In this document: positions 14,301 through 26,981 of the stretch, in pieces | How positions within the stretch are numbered: the stretch's first letter is position 1 | Layout: each line of letters opens with the position of its first letter | Assembly: GCA_013396655.1 (NCBI GenBank) | Contig: WBMV01008396.1 | Coordinates: 186,001-250,000 of the forward strand | Direction of reading: 5' to 3' | Source: Campylorhamphus procurvoides | Lineage: Eukaryota; Chordata; Aves; Passeriformes; Dendrocolaptidae | Length of the DNA: 64,000 nt | The notes under the pieces: model-generated | Database searches by the model: none | Told to the model about the DNA's origin: nothing | What the model saw: the letters and a program-made list of their open reading frames with translations, nothing else | Made by a program: the position numbers and the translations under genes

Positions 14301-17300
14301 CTTTAGCCTTGTAGCTTTGTGTAGGGGTGAATAATTTATGTGTGAGCTGTTTTATGTTTGAATGTTTCAGTGGGAACACTTCTGTTTTATAAGTTTTACT
14401 AATTCAATTACAGAGCTCTACAAACAGTAGGATTGGCTTCCCTATTCACAGTTAGAATGCCAAGCCGCCTGCAGATAGATAGGTATGTCTGTCAGTGATC
14501 ACAGCACCCACTGTGCAGAAATGTGCTTCAGAATAAACATTTCAGATTTTGAAAGTCAACAGAGTTTAACAGCAAGACACAGACTGTATGCTTTAGGAAA
14601 AGAGTTTTGGCATAAAAATCCAGCACCTAACCCTTTGTGGGCAGTGCAGACTCACTTTAGTTACCTGGCCTATCTATTTAGTCAATTGGTAGCACATTTG
14701 GATCATTTAAGAGTCTATTTCAGATAGCTGATTTTCTTGGTTTTTTGATTGACTGCACACAGAGTGCAAACTTTTTGACAGGAGACCTCAAACAGGATAC
14801 TTCAGTCCTGCTCAGGGGGATATGCTGAGTCCCACAGTACAGACCTCAATCTTCAGAACAGGAGCCAGACTGCACAGACTCTGCTTCAGATTGTTGCATT
14901 CTTGAGGAAGATCAGGGAACAAATTCACTCTATTTAGGTGTACAAAGTGCTTGAGGCAGTGTTACTCATGCAAAACCTTAGCTGACTGCACAAAAACACA
15001 GAAAAAAAGAGTCAAGTTTCTCAACATTAAACCTCATCTCCCATTTGAAAGCATTTGATCATTGCCTTTCATGCAGCAAGCATGGAACATAATATAGATG
15101 ATGAGGTGCATACTTCTCACTCCATATTCTTCCTCCTCCCACATCTTGAAGCTGATATTGTGTAATGAGGAAAGCAAGTGCCACGGGGCTAGGCAAATAG
15201 TAAGCAAAGGGGAAAAGGAGGATGAGTTAGAAATCTGCACTAAGAAGGCTCCATTCTGCTGAACAAAAGCAGAACATAGTTCTGCTCATGACACTGTTTA
15301 AGTATTTTCTATCATAGTCATTGGACAAAACACAGAAATAATCTGAAATAGTAGAAGGTGGTTTTGAACAGAGGTGGTGTCATTGCCACTGTGCTCTATA
15401 CATAAATTAACGCTGTCTGTGGCAAGAACCCTCGCCAGCTGGGGTCCCTCTGGGATTCAGTCTGAGGCTCAACACCTCCCTTTCATAGTTCACAAAAGCT
15501 TTTTGTCCCAGTGCAAGTGCACAGGGAGATGCAATAAAAAGAATTGATTTAGGAATCATTTCCAAAACCCCATCTTTTCCATTGCACTTAAGTTCAACTC
15601 GGATGTCTAGCAGGCAGTCTGAAGGCTTTTAAATCTTATAATTGCTTTCTTAAAGTGTTGCTCCCTGCTTTTTCTTAAAATGAAGTCTAAACAGACTGTT
15701 AAGAAGAAAAAAAAAGATAAAAATGGTTTTGTGCACATTCCTTGCATCTGCATGCTGAGCACATACTGTGCACTGGTATCATGAGGAAGGTTGCACTTCA
15801 TTCATGCTTTCTTTGTAAGAGAAGAGTTACAGAGTTGCTTTGTGCTCAGAAGCTCGGGAATTACTATCTGGCTAGATGGATGCAGATGCGCTCTGGGACC
15901 CCTTATAGAAGACTGCAGCTACATTAGGACTGGACAGGTCTTGGCTAAATGGGGCAGTAGTTTGTAAAACAGTGGAAAAATAGTTTGATGTGTCACCATG
16001 AGTGCCAGCTCCCTAAATACTTGACCTCAAATAGAATGGGTCGGAGTATACAGAGTACACTGTCCCTTTCTAGAGAGTTTCCTGAGCTGTCTTATATATC
16101 CCAATATTTTACAAAACTTTATAAATACTGCTCCGCTTCTGGTTAAGACTACATTTTATACTGTGTATACATCCAAACACAAATAAGCCTATGATGATGA
16201 GAAGATTTTGTCCAGACCTAGCACCCACCTACACATCAGAGATTAAATGTGTATTTAAAAGCCACTTGCTCATTTGTTAAGAGGGGCGTCTTCCTTCAGT
16301 AGTGATAACAGAAATGCATTGGAATTCCTGTCTTCCAATTCACTAATATTTCTGGATATATATGGTATTTCTGTGATCACATATGTGCATGGAAGTTGCA
16401 TACTAGTGTATAGTCTGTGGTCTGTGCTGTTTTTGTTGTTCTAATACAGCTGACAGAGGGAAGTTTTATTTTCTCGGTTAAGAGTAACAGGTTTTCACTT
16501 TTATTTAAATATCTCTAGCACAATAGTCTTCCAAACAGTTTAGTATGGAAGAGTTTACAGTGTGGATGTAACATATCACATGTATTCAACTAGTACCAAA
16601 CCAAACTGATAAATCTAGAAAGCATCACAGCATCATCTTGGATCCTGAAGCAGTAAGTACCCAATTGCACAATGTTGCACCAATCTAAAACCTCATCTTT
16701 CTGTAAGTACTTTGCTAGGAAAGGGAAACTAACCCACAAGGATACTGAAACTTATTATAGTTATTCTGCTATTTCCTTAGCTCATTACAAGTACTCAAAT
16801 GTGGTCTGTAGAGAAAGACCAATAAGAAAGATTTCTCCCAAGTGAAAAACTGACCCTGTTATATCCCTGGAGTCTAGTGGAAACTTCCTTTATTCTCCCT
16901 GTAGTCAAATCCAAATATGGTCTGTGTGCAAATCAACGGAGAAATTAAGTACACAAGGTCATGTTCCATTGCCTTTCCCCATTTGGAACATTGTACACAT
17001 CTTCAAATTGTGATCTATCAAGAAGGTAGTCTGTTATACCCTCATTACTCCCTTTTACTAGCATATAGAGGGAGGAAGCATTAACTTTGGTAAAGAAAAC
17101 ATCAGAAAGTGCCCCTAAGTTTTTAATATGGGTTTGCCTCTTTTGCTCTTGCATAATTTTAAAGCAAATAATCTGTATTACTTACAGCAATAAGGAACTA
17201 TTTACAACATTTCAGCATTTCAAAGTTCTGATAAAAAAAGGTTTGTCTATAAATGCATCTGAACTCAGCTTTCTATCTCTTTTTTTGGTATGCAGTAGGT

Positions 17301-19910
17301 CATTCACATGTTAATCAGCTGTCCCTTTTCCAAAATTGTGGTTCTGCTACAAACCCCAACTCTTTTGATGAAGACTAGAGGTTTGCAGATTTTCCACTCA
17401 GTATAGCCAAAAATTAGCTTGGTGACATGGTATTAGAAACTATTATCCTAAAAATAGAGCTCTTTCATGGCACAACATCAGCTGTAAATTTGGTGGTTCA
17501 TCTGTGAGTCAATGGGTTATGTCAGGACACAGTGTAAATTTAGTTTTTATTTTATTTGACAAGATTCCTGAAATATGTAATTAACTGTTCATGGACACTC
17601 TAATCTTTTCCAAGGAGATATAAGGAATATGTCTAGTTTGAATAGCGAAATAAAAACAGGAGCTTTTTTTCTTTTCCTTTTGTTTCCCCTTTTTTTCTGC
17701 TTTTCTTTTTTCAGTTCTTACTGAAAATAAGTTTGAGTGAACAGAGAGAAGACAATTGGCTTGCAAAAAATGTGTTTTTATTGTCTTCATAAAAAAGCAT
17801 ACAAACAAACCAGACAAGACCAAACAACAAACACACACAATGAATTTTTATAATTAAATGTTTGTTTATTTATTTATATCTCTCGTTTCCATTCACGACC
17901 ATTAATTTGAGTATTATTCAGGAAAATAAATAATGTAAAAACAAAAGTTATTTTAGCAATATTTTAATATGATCAGTTTTACAAAGGAATATGTGCTTGT
18001 GGGCTTTGTAATCAAATTTTGCCACTTGGATGGCTAGAGTCTTTTACTGAATTCCCTAACTGAAACACGTAGTTTCCATTCTTTTTATTTTCTATTGAGA
18101 AAATAAAAATAAAACTATTCTGCAACATCTTAGTCCCTTTGAGAATGCACGAGGTCAAAATATATCTATTTGGCTTAGGGAAAGAAAGTTTATCCAGACA
18201 CGTTTTTCAGCAGGATATATTGGCATGAGTCAAAGAAGACCCAAAAAACAAACGTTTACAGTTCAATGAAAAGTATTCTTTCAATAAGAACATGTGATCC
18301 CTCTACCCTTCAAATATTTACAATGGCTCTGATAATGTTAACAGCATTTCCATCAGTCTTCTCAACAGGTTTTACTGGGAGGAAGTCCCCAAACACCACT
18401 TCAGTTTAGAAACATGTATAAACACAACACGACTGGGAAGCCAGCTGCCCAGTAACTAAGAGAAATTTATCTTGCCTGGATTTACCTTAAAGCTGAATTT
18501 CATTGCCCAGTTTCATGTATGCTTGCAACACATGAAGGAAAAAAAAAAAGAAAAAAGAATAAAAGAGTGGTTCCATCTGTCTGACATATGTTTAGCAGAA
18601 ATCATTTCTCTTCTATTATACAAAAAACTATTTTTTTTAGAAGTTTCATCCTTAATATCAAATCTTGAAAAACTTCTGGAGTATATGGTATATCTCAAAA
18701 AATGTAGTTTTAAAATCTCTCCTTGACAGGGCTTTATAAAATATTTTATGCAACACAGAGAAAAAACTAGCAGAATGGAGAAGGGTGGGAAACACAAGGC
18801 AGTTGAAACAAAAAAAAAGAGAAAGTAAATCCAGAAGAATGTTTGTTTCCCCATCATCTATTCCCAGAGACATTTCCTTTTGTCAAAAATAAAAACTCAG
18901 TAATACAATATGGGTTAAAGTGATTCCAGCATGTAGTTAGCAGGTTTTGGGTTTGTTGGTTTGTTTGTTTTATTTAGCAATATCTTAATTGGAGACAAAA
19001 TAGAGATATCTCTTCTATGTAAAAATATTTTGGTTTTATTCTGGTGTTTTGTTTCTGTTTCAGTTTTTGTAGTCTTCATAGTAATACCCAATGCTGGATT
19101 TTCAGGAAAAAAAAAATCTTATAAAGTCAGGTTTTTCTTTTCTTTGCTAACAATACAAAGTTATAATATTTTTTCTTTCTTTCTACTTAAAATATCCAGA
19201 AAGAATGGTGATATGGCTATAGAAAATTGTGGAGAAAATGTAAGTTAGTACTGAATATCCTAAGTAGGATCCACACGGCGAGATCTCACCAAAAATTTCA
19301 CAAAACTCCCTAGAGAGTTAAATACAAGTTAAGAACTTTAGCTTCTTTGACATGTTCTGAGATGATTGTATTGATGAATACTGGAGTGAGTCAGAACAAT
19401 TCTGCTTTTGCAAGTCTTCAGAAATGCCTGACTTTTCCAAGACACTTTGAAGAATCTTTCACAAAGTTAGGTTGCATTTTTATAACTCTGATCAAGGTAC
19501 TTGACTTTAATTACGACTCTTAAAATAAACAGATTTGCACTTCAAAATAGATTTTACATATAAAGTCAGGTCATGCTGTCACATATATGTCTACTTGTCA
19601 CATCATGTAAATATGAATACCTTTTGTGGAATTTAATATAATGTAATCTGATTTCTAAGTGTATTTGGCCACAAATATTATTTATTCAGTTATTTCAGTT
19701 TCAAATCCCATTTGCCATAATTGAGTTATAGCATGTTACTTTAAAAAGTATTAAGACTTGAGTTGACTTAAGTCAACTCAAATCCAGTCTCCTACTATAG
19801 AAAAATTAGATTTTTCTTGAGACAACTTAGACAACCTGCCTTCACTTTCTTGTTGACACAGTTTATCAAACCTTAGTTTGTGTTAAGAATGAACAAACTA
19901 ATTAGTAGAG
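8383..19910. other. Long unique AT-rich stretch, no gene seen
   Basis: About 11.5 kb without a recognisable interspersed repeat, exon or RNA gene. Open frames of up to about 100 codons occur (for example 13687-14001) but carry no recognisable domain, and many overlap frames on the other strand. Pyrimidine/purine tracts (17660-17715) and (TTTG)-like sequence (18945-18975) are present. Around 8885-9130 and 15410-15480 composition is more mixed; the first is treated as a possible conserved noncoding element. I cannot assign function to any of it. Confidence 0.55.
19758..19781. repeat. Perfect 24-bp palindrome
   Basis: TTGAGTTGACTT is followed directly by its exact reverse complement AAGTCAACTCAA, with no spacer. 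After one mismatch at each side, the pairing extends two more bases (19755-19756 with 19783-19784). It could extrude as a cruciform. No element is recognised around it. Confidence 0.9.
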
Positions 19911-19963
19911 TATCTATCATTATCTATCTATCATTATCTATCAGTATCTATCATCTATTATCT
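19911..19963. repeat. Imperfect (TATC)n microsatellite
   Basis: TATCTATCAT- and TATCTATCAGTATC-type units are repeated with single-base interruptions over about 53 bp. The interruptions suggest an old array with low slippage. Confidence 0.85.
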
Positions 19964-21390
19964 AAGAGCTAAAAAGGTATAACCTATTTATAAAGCACAG
20001 AATTCTATCACCAAAACTGAACAAGGTATTGAGCAACCTGACTCATAACCAGAAATACATTTAGGTGCATTTAAATTCACTTTCTATAGTGGCTTTTCTG
20101 TCTGGAGCTCCAGCTGTTCAGCACCTTACACAATTCAATTTTAAAAGAATTCATTAGTCGAATGCTTTCTGTTACACCAAGACATAACATGACAAATAGT
20201 CAATAAGGATGAGAATCGTAAGAAACATTATAGTCATAAAGTGGCTGCACATTTTAGTTTATGTGTTGTTAGGTTTAAAAAGTGGATATGACTCCATTAT
20301 GCTGTCATCTTAAACCAGTACCTGTGAGCTATTTTTCTAAACTATCCCTTTAATCAATAGGGCCAACTGACTAAAAGTTGATCAGATAGATCTCAAATGG
20401 CATGAATGTATTAGCTATGACTATAACTTACAAAAGAAATAAATCTATATGTTTGCAACGGAAATGACCCATGGCTAAGATTCCTTTGCCTGGACTAAAC
20501 CAGGGGTCAGACTGACCCTGCATAGAATCAGTTCACTTCACACTTGTATTTTATAATTTTGCTGCTTTTCCTTTTGTGTTTGCAAATCTAACAACAGATA
20601 CACCCATCTAAGTCAGGCTTAAATTCCTTGCAGAATTGGGTGTACTCTGCTGTAACTGACAGGAAAACATAATTACCTTTCTGAACCCAAATAAAGTCCA
20701 ATGAATGATTGGAAATAATGATTTTCATAACATTTAACGGCCAACAATATTTTTTCAGTAATTCAAATAGCTCTGTTTCCTAGACTGCAAATTATTCGGA
20801 CACACAAAGACTAGAACTATCAAGAGTTCTCATTTGCATCTTTGCATGTTTCTGCCTACTTGGAGGTAGTATCTGGATACTTGGGTCCAGTGCACTGTTC
20901 AGATGTCTTTTTTCCCATAGGAGTTTAAGTTACTTCTGACAATTAAAATATTGGAATGCAATTTATTTGCCTATGCATTGACACACAGTTATTTAAGATT
21001 TTCTAGTATATTCAAAGGGATTGAATGTGCCTGGCAGATTCACAAAAAAACAGAGCTTATGAGACAAGAAATTAATTTTCATCTGGAATGGCTACTGGAA
21101 AGCACACACACCAAAGACTAAAATGAGGCATAAGCACGTACCTCACATGCAGAGTTTTACATTGCATCACTTTGTATTTAATTTGAGAATTGCTCCTCTG
21201 CCTCTTTCTTTCTCTCTCTCTCTCTCTTCCGACATTTCTAAAATGAGAGAACACTGTACAGAACTTCAGGCTGTGTACTATAATGTGCCGGAACTTCATA
21301 CTCTGTAGAGTTACTTACCCTCTGATACCTTTAATTTTACACTGGTGTTTCATCTTGCATTACTTAAACAGAAAGAATTTCTCTGATAGC
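19964..21390. other. Unique sequence with a short (CT)n run
   Basis: No gene or interspersed repeat is seen. It includes a pyrimidine run of (CT)n type at 21203-21228. Confidence 0.55.
21203..21228. repeat. (CT)n simple repeat
   Basis: A CTTTCTTTCTCTCTCTCTCT-type dinucleotide run of about 26 bp, in a region with no recognisable element. Confidence 0.85.
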
Positions 21391-21475
21391 AATCATAGAA
21401 TGTTAAGGGATTGGAATGGATTTCAAAGATCATGAAGTTCTAACCCACCCTGCCATGGCCAATGACACCCCCCAC
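21391..21475 (-). mobile_element. CR1 LINE 3' end fragment
   Basis: Reverse-oriented CR1 3' end. The plus strand reads AATCATAGAATGTTAAGGG, then TTGGAATGGATTTCAAAGATCATGAAGTT and CCACCCTGCCATGGCCAATGACACC. This matches the order seen in CR1 copies: tail repeat, GGTTGGAAGGGACCTC block, ATCATCTAGTTCC block, CTGCCATGGGCAGGGACACC block. About 85 bp remain and no coding part. Confidence 0.85.
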
Positions 21476-21753
21476 ATACGAGAAATCTACAGTTCTATGT
21501 GAATTATAGCATGGCTAGTAGAAATATGAATTGCCCTGTATATCTTAAAATATTAATATCTCATTTCTAAATTATTCAGTTGTTTGGGTTTTTTGTTTGT
21601 TTCTTTGTTAGCTTCCTTGCTTTTTATCATTAGCTCAAATGATAAAAATACTTACTAAGGACATAACTACTACTAGACATTGCTAATGCTGAAGAGAAAT
21701 CATCCAAAAAGCATAGAAAACAAACACCTTTCAATTGCTCAATTTGAAACTGA

Positions 21754-21778
21754 AATTGAACTGAAAATCAGTTCAATT
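21754..21778. repeat. Hairpin, 11-bp perfect arms, 3-base loop
   Basis: AATTGAACTGA (21754-21764) and TCAGTTCAATT (21768-21778) are exact reverse complements around AAA. Isolated; no transcript context is known. Confidence 0.85.
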
Positions 21779-22330
21779 AATTTTAAGTCTTTAAATCTGA
21801 ATTTGTTTAGCACATACATAGTAACTACATTTGATGTTTAAATCACTGACAACAAGTAACACAGAAAAACAGTGATGATGCATCAGTGATTTTGATATGT
21901 CTTTGGAGTCTGCATTGGAGACCACTAAAAAGAGTCAGTTACTACCAATATATAGCCATCGAACATTTTTTTGTAGCTGAGTGGAGTGAAATGCTTCATC
22001 CAAAGCAGCAGTTGGAGGCACAAGCCCTCACTTTGTCTTCCTAGACATTTGTATGTCTTCTGAAAACTATCCACCTGTGGCCTTAAGTACTCAGTCTCTC
22101 CAAGCAACCTGCATGTGTCCTTTTTTCTACTGGTTCATTACTTCCTCAAGAACAGCACATTCTAATTTTACCACTTTCATGCTATTTTTAGTCCCATCTT
22201 TCAGAATCAGCTTTAATAACTATTCAATAAATTTATTTCCTAAACTTAAGGTAAGACTTCTCTTATATTGCAATTACATTTCTGGAAAGAGATTAAAGAT
22301 CATATTACATATATAAGAATTAGCACTAAG

Positions 22331-22372
22331 ATTACTAGTACTAATTACTAGTACTTAAGATTATTAGTATTT
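22331..22372. repeat. Short tandem repeat of an ATTACTAGTACT unit
   Basis: Two exact copies of ATTACTAGTACT (22331-22342 and 22344-22355), then a degenerate third, ATTATTAGTATT (22361-22372). Confidence 0.7.
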
Positions 22373-24171
22373 CAGCATAAAAAAAACATAGTTCAAATAT
22401 ACAAATTTTTATGCTTTCCTTCTATGTAATACTAAAATAGTCTGTACAAAGAGAGATTTGCCTTTTTCTCTAAAGGACTAATGAGCTGTCAATTCTTTAA
22501 AATGTGTCATGAATTGGGTAAAAGAATAATGGTTCTACTTTTATTAATTTGGCTTGCCATCTCTTAGTATTGAATCCTATTTAATCTCTGCAAACAGTTG
22601 GCCCAAGTGACAAATGCCAAAATGAAAAAGGAGAACCTACTAGAAAGAATCCCTTAGGTCACAAAGACTTTCACTGTTACAATTACTACACATATCATGT
22701 TCCTTTCTTAAATATGTTGTGACCCCTTGTTATTTCCACTGGAATAAAACTTAGAAAATCTCTTTGTTTTGATAACTAGGAATCTTGTAATTTCCACCTG
22801 GTTTATTCTGATTCATCATTGTGCAAACTATAGTCCTTAACTGCAATATCTTGATTTCTTCCCTGGAATTTATGCTCTCTATAGATACAAAAATCACTTC
22901 TCAACTTTTTTTCTTTTATTAAAGTTAAAATTCTTACTTTTATTTTCTTTTTAAAACCTCTGTTCCCTTCATAAACTGAACTGTCTTTCTCCATAGCTAC
23001 TTAACATTTCCTCAGTTCCTTTAAATTAAGTCGAGTGTCCTGTTTAGTAAAAGTAGTAGTATCTTGATAAATATCCTTTCAAACATATCTGAGGTTGTGC
23101 ATTTGCTTTCTTGAGCCCTTGCCACATGACTTAAACACACTGAGTTTGGAGCAGCAGATGTAACCAGAGAATGACATGGTACATCAGATCATAAGCAATA
23201 TTTTTCAGTCATAGATCTGATGACAAGAGACCAATGGCATCATTTTGGATAGGCAGATCTTCTACCTTGAACTGCTTAATTTGAACTTGCATATATCTGC
23301 ATGAAAGGGAAGCCAAAATTCTGTCAGGAAGTTTTCTTCCTAAAAGTTTGCAATATTTTCTAGTAGTTCTGGTTGGGTTTTTTATTCTTCTAGTCACATG
23401 AACTACTTTATTTCAGTGTGGTTTAATGTAATTATACACTTCAGTTCTATTCAGTAGAACATTCTTGAAATTATAATTTTGGAAATGAAAGTAAAGCCTG
23501 ACAAATATCTGAGTTTTCTGTTTCCCCTCCCACTTTCTTCTTGATAATCCATAAATTACCAGAATACCCAGGTTTTAGAAACTTTCCTATTAAAGAATTG
23601 CTCTTGTGTTGACTCTTACTGAACTAAACAACTCAGTCATCTATCCTTCACTAGTAACTAAGGTAGGTCACAGGTACACAAAATAAAGCCTACAGTATGC
23701 AAGGGATTATAGGCATTTGTTTCAGTTATGCTATTCTTCATGTAGACGTTCAGAAATACTTACCTAATCAGAAAGCTATAGTTTGCACATAAACCTCTTT
23801 TGCCCATTAAATATATGTAAAATTCAAGGTATGAATTCTAGGGTCTTCTTTAGGATAGATATTATCTTTTTTATAAATGAGGGCTTTGCCTGGCAAAATC
23901 TAAACTCCCAATGAGTAGGTAAGTTCAGAGCCCTCAGTGTTTGTATATGCTACTGGAGGCCACAGGCAGTGACCTAAAGAGTTCCAAGTCCTTATGACAC
24001 AGAAGAGGATGAGAAATACATAAATGTTGGAAAAAATATGCCCTTATACAATTTTTGTTAGCATACTTATATACATTCACTTTTAATACTTTCTGTTTCC
24101 TGTTCATAGCTGAAGTAATTGTTATAGGGAAAGTCCTGTGACTTGTAACTCTAGGAAGAAAAAACAAAGGA

Positions 24172-24247
24172 AATTTTTTTGTGGTTTGGGTTTTTGTTTG
24201 TTTTTCTTTTAGTTTTGTTTGTTTATTTTGTTTTCCTTTTTTTTTTA
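24172..24247. repeat. T/G-rich low-complexity tract
   Basis: Runs of T separated by G or GG (TTTTTGTTTG and TTTTGTTTG patterns), ending in a T run. It is the reverse-strand counterpart of the A/C-rich tracts at 42179, 50406, 51225, 55088 and 55947. Confidence 0.8.
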
Positions 24248-25454
24248 ATCACAGGAGAGTAATATAATAAAATAAAACAATGCACTGAATCACACTATGG
24301 TTCTGAATGTATTCTATACTGGACATTTTACTAGCTTAAATACCACCACCATTTTCCCCATAACACTTTTACTGCAAGTTCAGAGAACATTTCTGGACTT
24401 CTAACTGCCTCATGACTTCAAAAGTATATTCAGTTTAATATTTTAATGAATAATTAGGAAATGAAATATAATACTGTTTGCATTCCTTAGTGTCCGTCTA
24501 TTCACAAAAAAAAAAAAAGAAAAAAAACCTACTGTCAAAAATTGTTCTTATATATGACTTGTACACCATCGAGTGAACCACTAGTGTTCAGCAGCCCAGA
24601 TGGAACAGCAGGAGGCATTGTGTAAAACATCTCACAGCAGATTACTTTATTCTCTACACGGAGAACTGAGCAATCTGTCATGCCCCTTTTAGGTTTTTAC
24701 TTAGCAGCGCTGTTGGTTACTGCTTAACAGTGGCAGAAACCTTATTCTACCTACTCTTTGGACAGAGGTTGCCAGCTGGGAACATATTTACAGCAACATA
24801 GGGGACATGATTTTATAGAGTCCTTTTGCACGTTCTCAAAAACAGACTCTCTTTATTACTTCCTTTCTTAACTGTGTTTGGGGATCTAGTTCCAAATACA
24901 TTATTCATAAAATGGTTTATATGTGTGTGTTAAATCAAATGAAAAGCTTCCCAGGAGAGAAAAGTGTTCTAATAATGTACACTTATTATGGGAAAGGACA
25001 TTATTAAGGAAAAGTTACCATATCTACATCTTTTTAACATTTCTCTGAGTAGCTCAATACAAACTGGAAGGTTGAGAAAAGTCAAGAGAAAAAAAAAATA
25101 AAACCCAGATGATTTTGTAATTCTAATAATTTTGTTGGCTGAGTGGTCTGTGCAACTCAGCTTTATGGAAGCTCCAGGTTTTCTCTCTACTGCAACTGCA
25201 ATCAGAAGTACATACTTATGAATCTTTTTTCAAATGCCAAATCTATGATTGCTGTTTATTGCTACATGTATAATGGAAGAGTACTAATCCACCTAAAATA
25301 CATGATTCATAATCTGCAGAAATAATTGAAAACTCTTCTGTTTATCAGGGCAGATTTGCTGAATAGCTTCAAATGAAACACTTGCACTACTTATATGCAA
25401 TATGTAATAAAACTACTATTTAAAATAAACTAATAAGCAGGAGGGTTGCTGTTG

Positions 25455-26045
25455 GCAACTGTAGAGGTTTGTGTTGGCTCCATGCCAAACCAGCCATTGA
25501 CCATGCAGATTCCCACCTCCTGAGAGAGATAAAAAAAAAGTACCAAAAAAAAAAATTGCAGTAAAAAATATATATATTCACATATATTACAGTTATATAC
25601 AATTAAACACTATGAATATACAGAACAAGAATCCCAAACAACCCCAAAAGGGAAAAGGGGGAAAGGGGAAGGGAAAAAAGGACAAAAATGGGTAAAAATA
25701 AACCAAAACAGATATACACACTCAAAAACTCAGGGAATAGCTCAACAAAATAACTAACAAAATAAAATCTCACCAACTTCCCTCAATAAATCAGTTCCTT
25801 CAGCTCCGTGCGGCTTCGGACAACAGTTTCTCCCGTGGACCTCAGCTCGTAGACAAAAGCAAGGTCAACACATTGAGACCTGCTGTCCTCCAAGCACCCA
25901 AAAGGAAGAGAGAGAAGAGCCTCCCCTCCTTGTCTTATATACACCTGATTACATAAAGGAATTGTGTGGAACACCTCCTTAGTTATAACCCTGTTACCAG
26001 GGAAGGCCTAGACTGAAATCAAGAAAACTAAACCACCACAGCAAC
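25455..26045 (-). mobile_element. Solo LTR with perfect 5-bp target duplication
   Basis: The element runs from 25460 (TGTAGAGG) to 26040 (ACCACCACA), 581 bp, with TG...CA ends. It is flanked on both sides by GCAAC (25455-25459 and 26041-26045), a perfect 5-bp target-site duplication. Minus orientation is preferred: reading from 26040, a TATATAAG box lies about 97 bp in (25936-25943), followed by CT-rich sequence. The plus orientation also offers a TATATATA and an AATAAA (25784-25789), so orientation is not certain. There is no internal retroviral gene. A 63-codon frame on the minus strand falls inside the LTR and is not considered a gene. The short U3 and intact duplication suggest a fairly recent insertion. 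Confidence 0.82.
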
Positions 26046-26289
26046 AAATGAAGATCTTTGGACTATTTAAATTAATGGAACTCAGACAGTAATTTTTCAA
26101 TCCATCCCTGACTTGCTAGCTTACAATGGAACTTACAGTCTGCAGTTTGTTTTGCAGCTGGTAGAACAATTTAGGAGCTGCACAAAATTGTGTAATTTTC
26201 TGTTACATATATTTGAGCTGTCAATGTTACCCATATGTTTTGCAAATATTAAGTATGTATTATAGTTTCAGAATCTCATTGGAATTCCT
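26046..26289. other. Short unique spacer
   Basis: AT-rich sequence between the LTR and the GC-rich island; nothing is recognised. Confidence 0.5.
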
Positions 26290-26870
26290 TCCAGAACTCA
26301 GAGCTCACGGCCGGTGTCCTGCTGGTAGGTGACAAAGGGGACAATGAATATTTGCATTCTGATTTAATGGCCAAATAGAGACATTTTTGTTCTTTTCTCC
26401 CAGGCTGCGGGGGAAGGGGAGGTGGTGGTGATGGTGGATAACTTTCGAGGGAGCGGTTCTTGGGGGGTTTTTTTGGATCTGTTTCGGCCCCTTCCCCATC
26501 CCCCACAGTGCCTGGGATTTGGGCAGGGACCTTTTATTTTCTTTTTCCGTCCCAGTTTCTGGATGACACCAACACCAGTAGGGAATCTGCTGCTGTTCTG
26601 CCCTCCTGCCTTGCTCAATACCTCTTCTGCCTAGAAGAGGATGGGAACACACCTGTTCTGCACCATGGAGAGGGACCTCCCCCCCGCCCCCGTCGTCCCC
26701 TTGCCCATAGATTCTATTGGAACTGAATCGAGACTGCTGCATTGTCCATCCATCACTACAGGCGTTCTCTGCCCAGTGTATGCAAGACAGGACCCGCAAC
26801 TGACCGAGGTGTGACATCGCCACCTGCTGTCCATAGATATAATTGCACCCATAGGGGAGCAGAAAACTGA
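26290..26870. other. GC- and CpG-rich island of unknown nature
   Basis: About 580 bp with clearly higher G+C and many more CpG dinucleotides than the surrounding AT-rich DNA. It has long open frames in several overlapping registers: minus strand 26305-26823 (172 codons), plus strand 26460-26726 and 26422-26634. None has a recognisable domain. On the plus strand, a pyrimidine tract ending in CAG at 26401-26403 resembles a 3' splice acceptor. An octamer-like ATTTGCAT lies near 26350. The right part (26700-26850) has complex, non-repetitive sequence like a conserved noncoding element. It could be an isolated exon or promoter of an unannotated transcript, an enhancer, or an unclassified retroelement fragment. 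No terminal repeats or target duplication were found. Confidence 0.45.
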
Positions 26871-26923
26871 CTTTTTTCTTTCAAAGGGTTTATAACAAAC
26901 TGTTTGGTTGGTCCTTTTTCTGG

Positions 26924-26924
<1 letters not shown>

Positions 26925-26981
<57 letters not shown>
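26925..26981. repeat. Perfect (GATA)14 microsatellite
   Basis: Fourteen uninterrupted GATA units plus one base, immediately downstream of the GC-rich island. Uninterrupted arrays of this length are usually length-polymorphic. Confidence 0.95.

Larger units (their letters stand above)
21476..25454. other. Unique AT-rich stretch, no gene seen
   Basis: No gene recognised. It contains an 11-bp-arm hairpin at 21754-21778, a degenerate tandem 13-mer at 22331-22372, and a T/G-rich tract at 24172-24247. The open frames are short and without domains. Confidence 0.55.

Noticed and set aside
26305..26823. 172-codon minus-strand open frame
   Set aside because: No domain is recognised, and competing frames run on both strands. 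Length is explained by GC-rich sequence with few stop codons. Kept only as part of the island finding.
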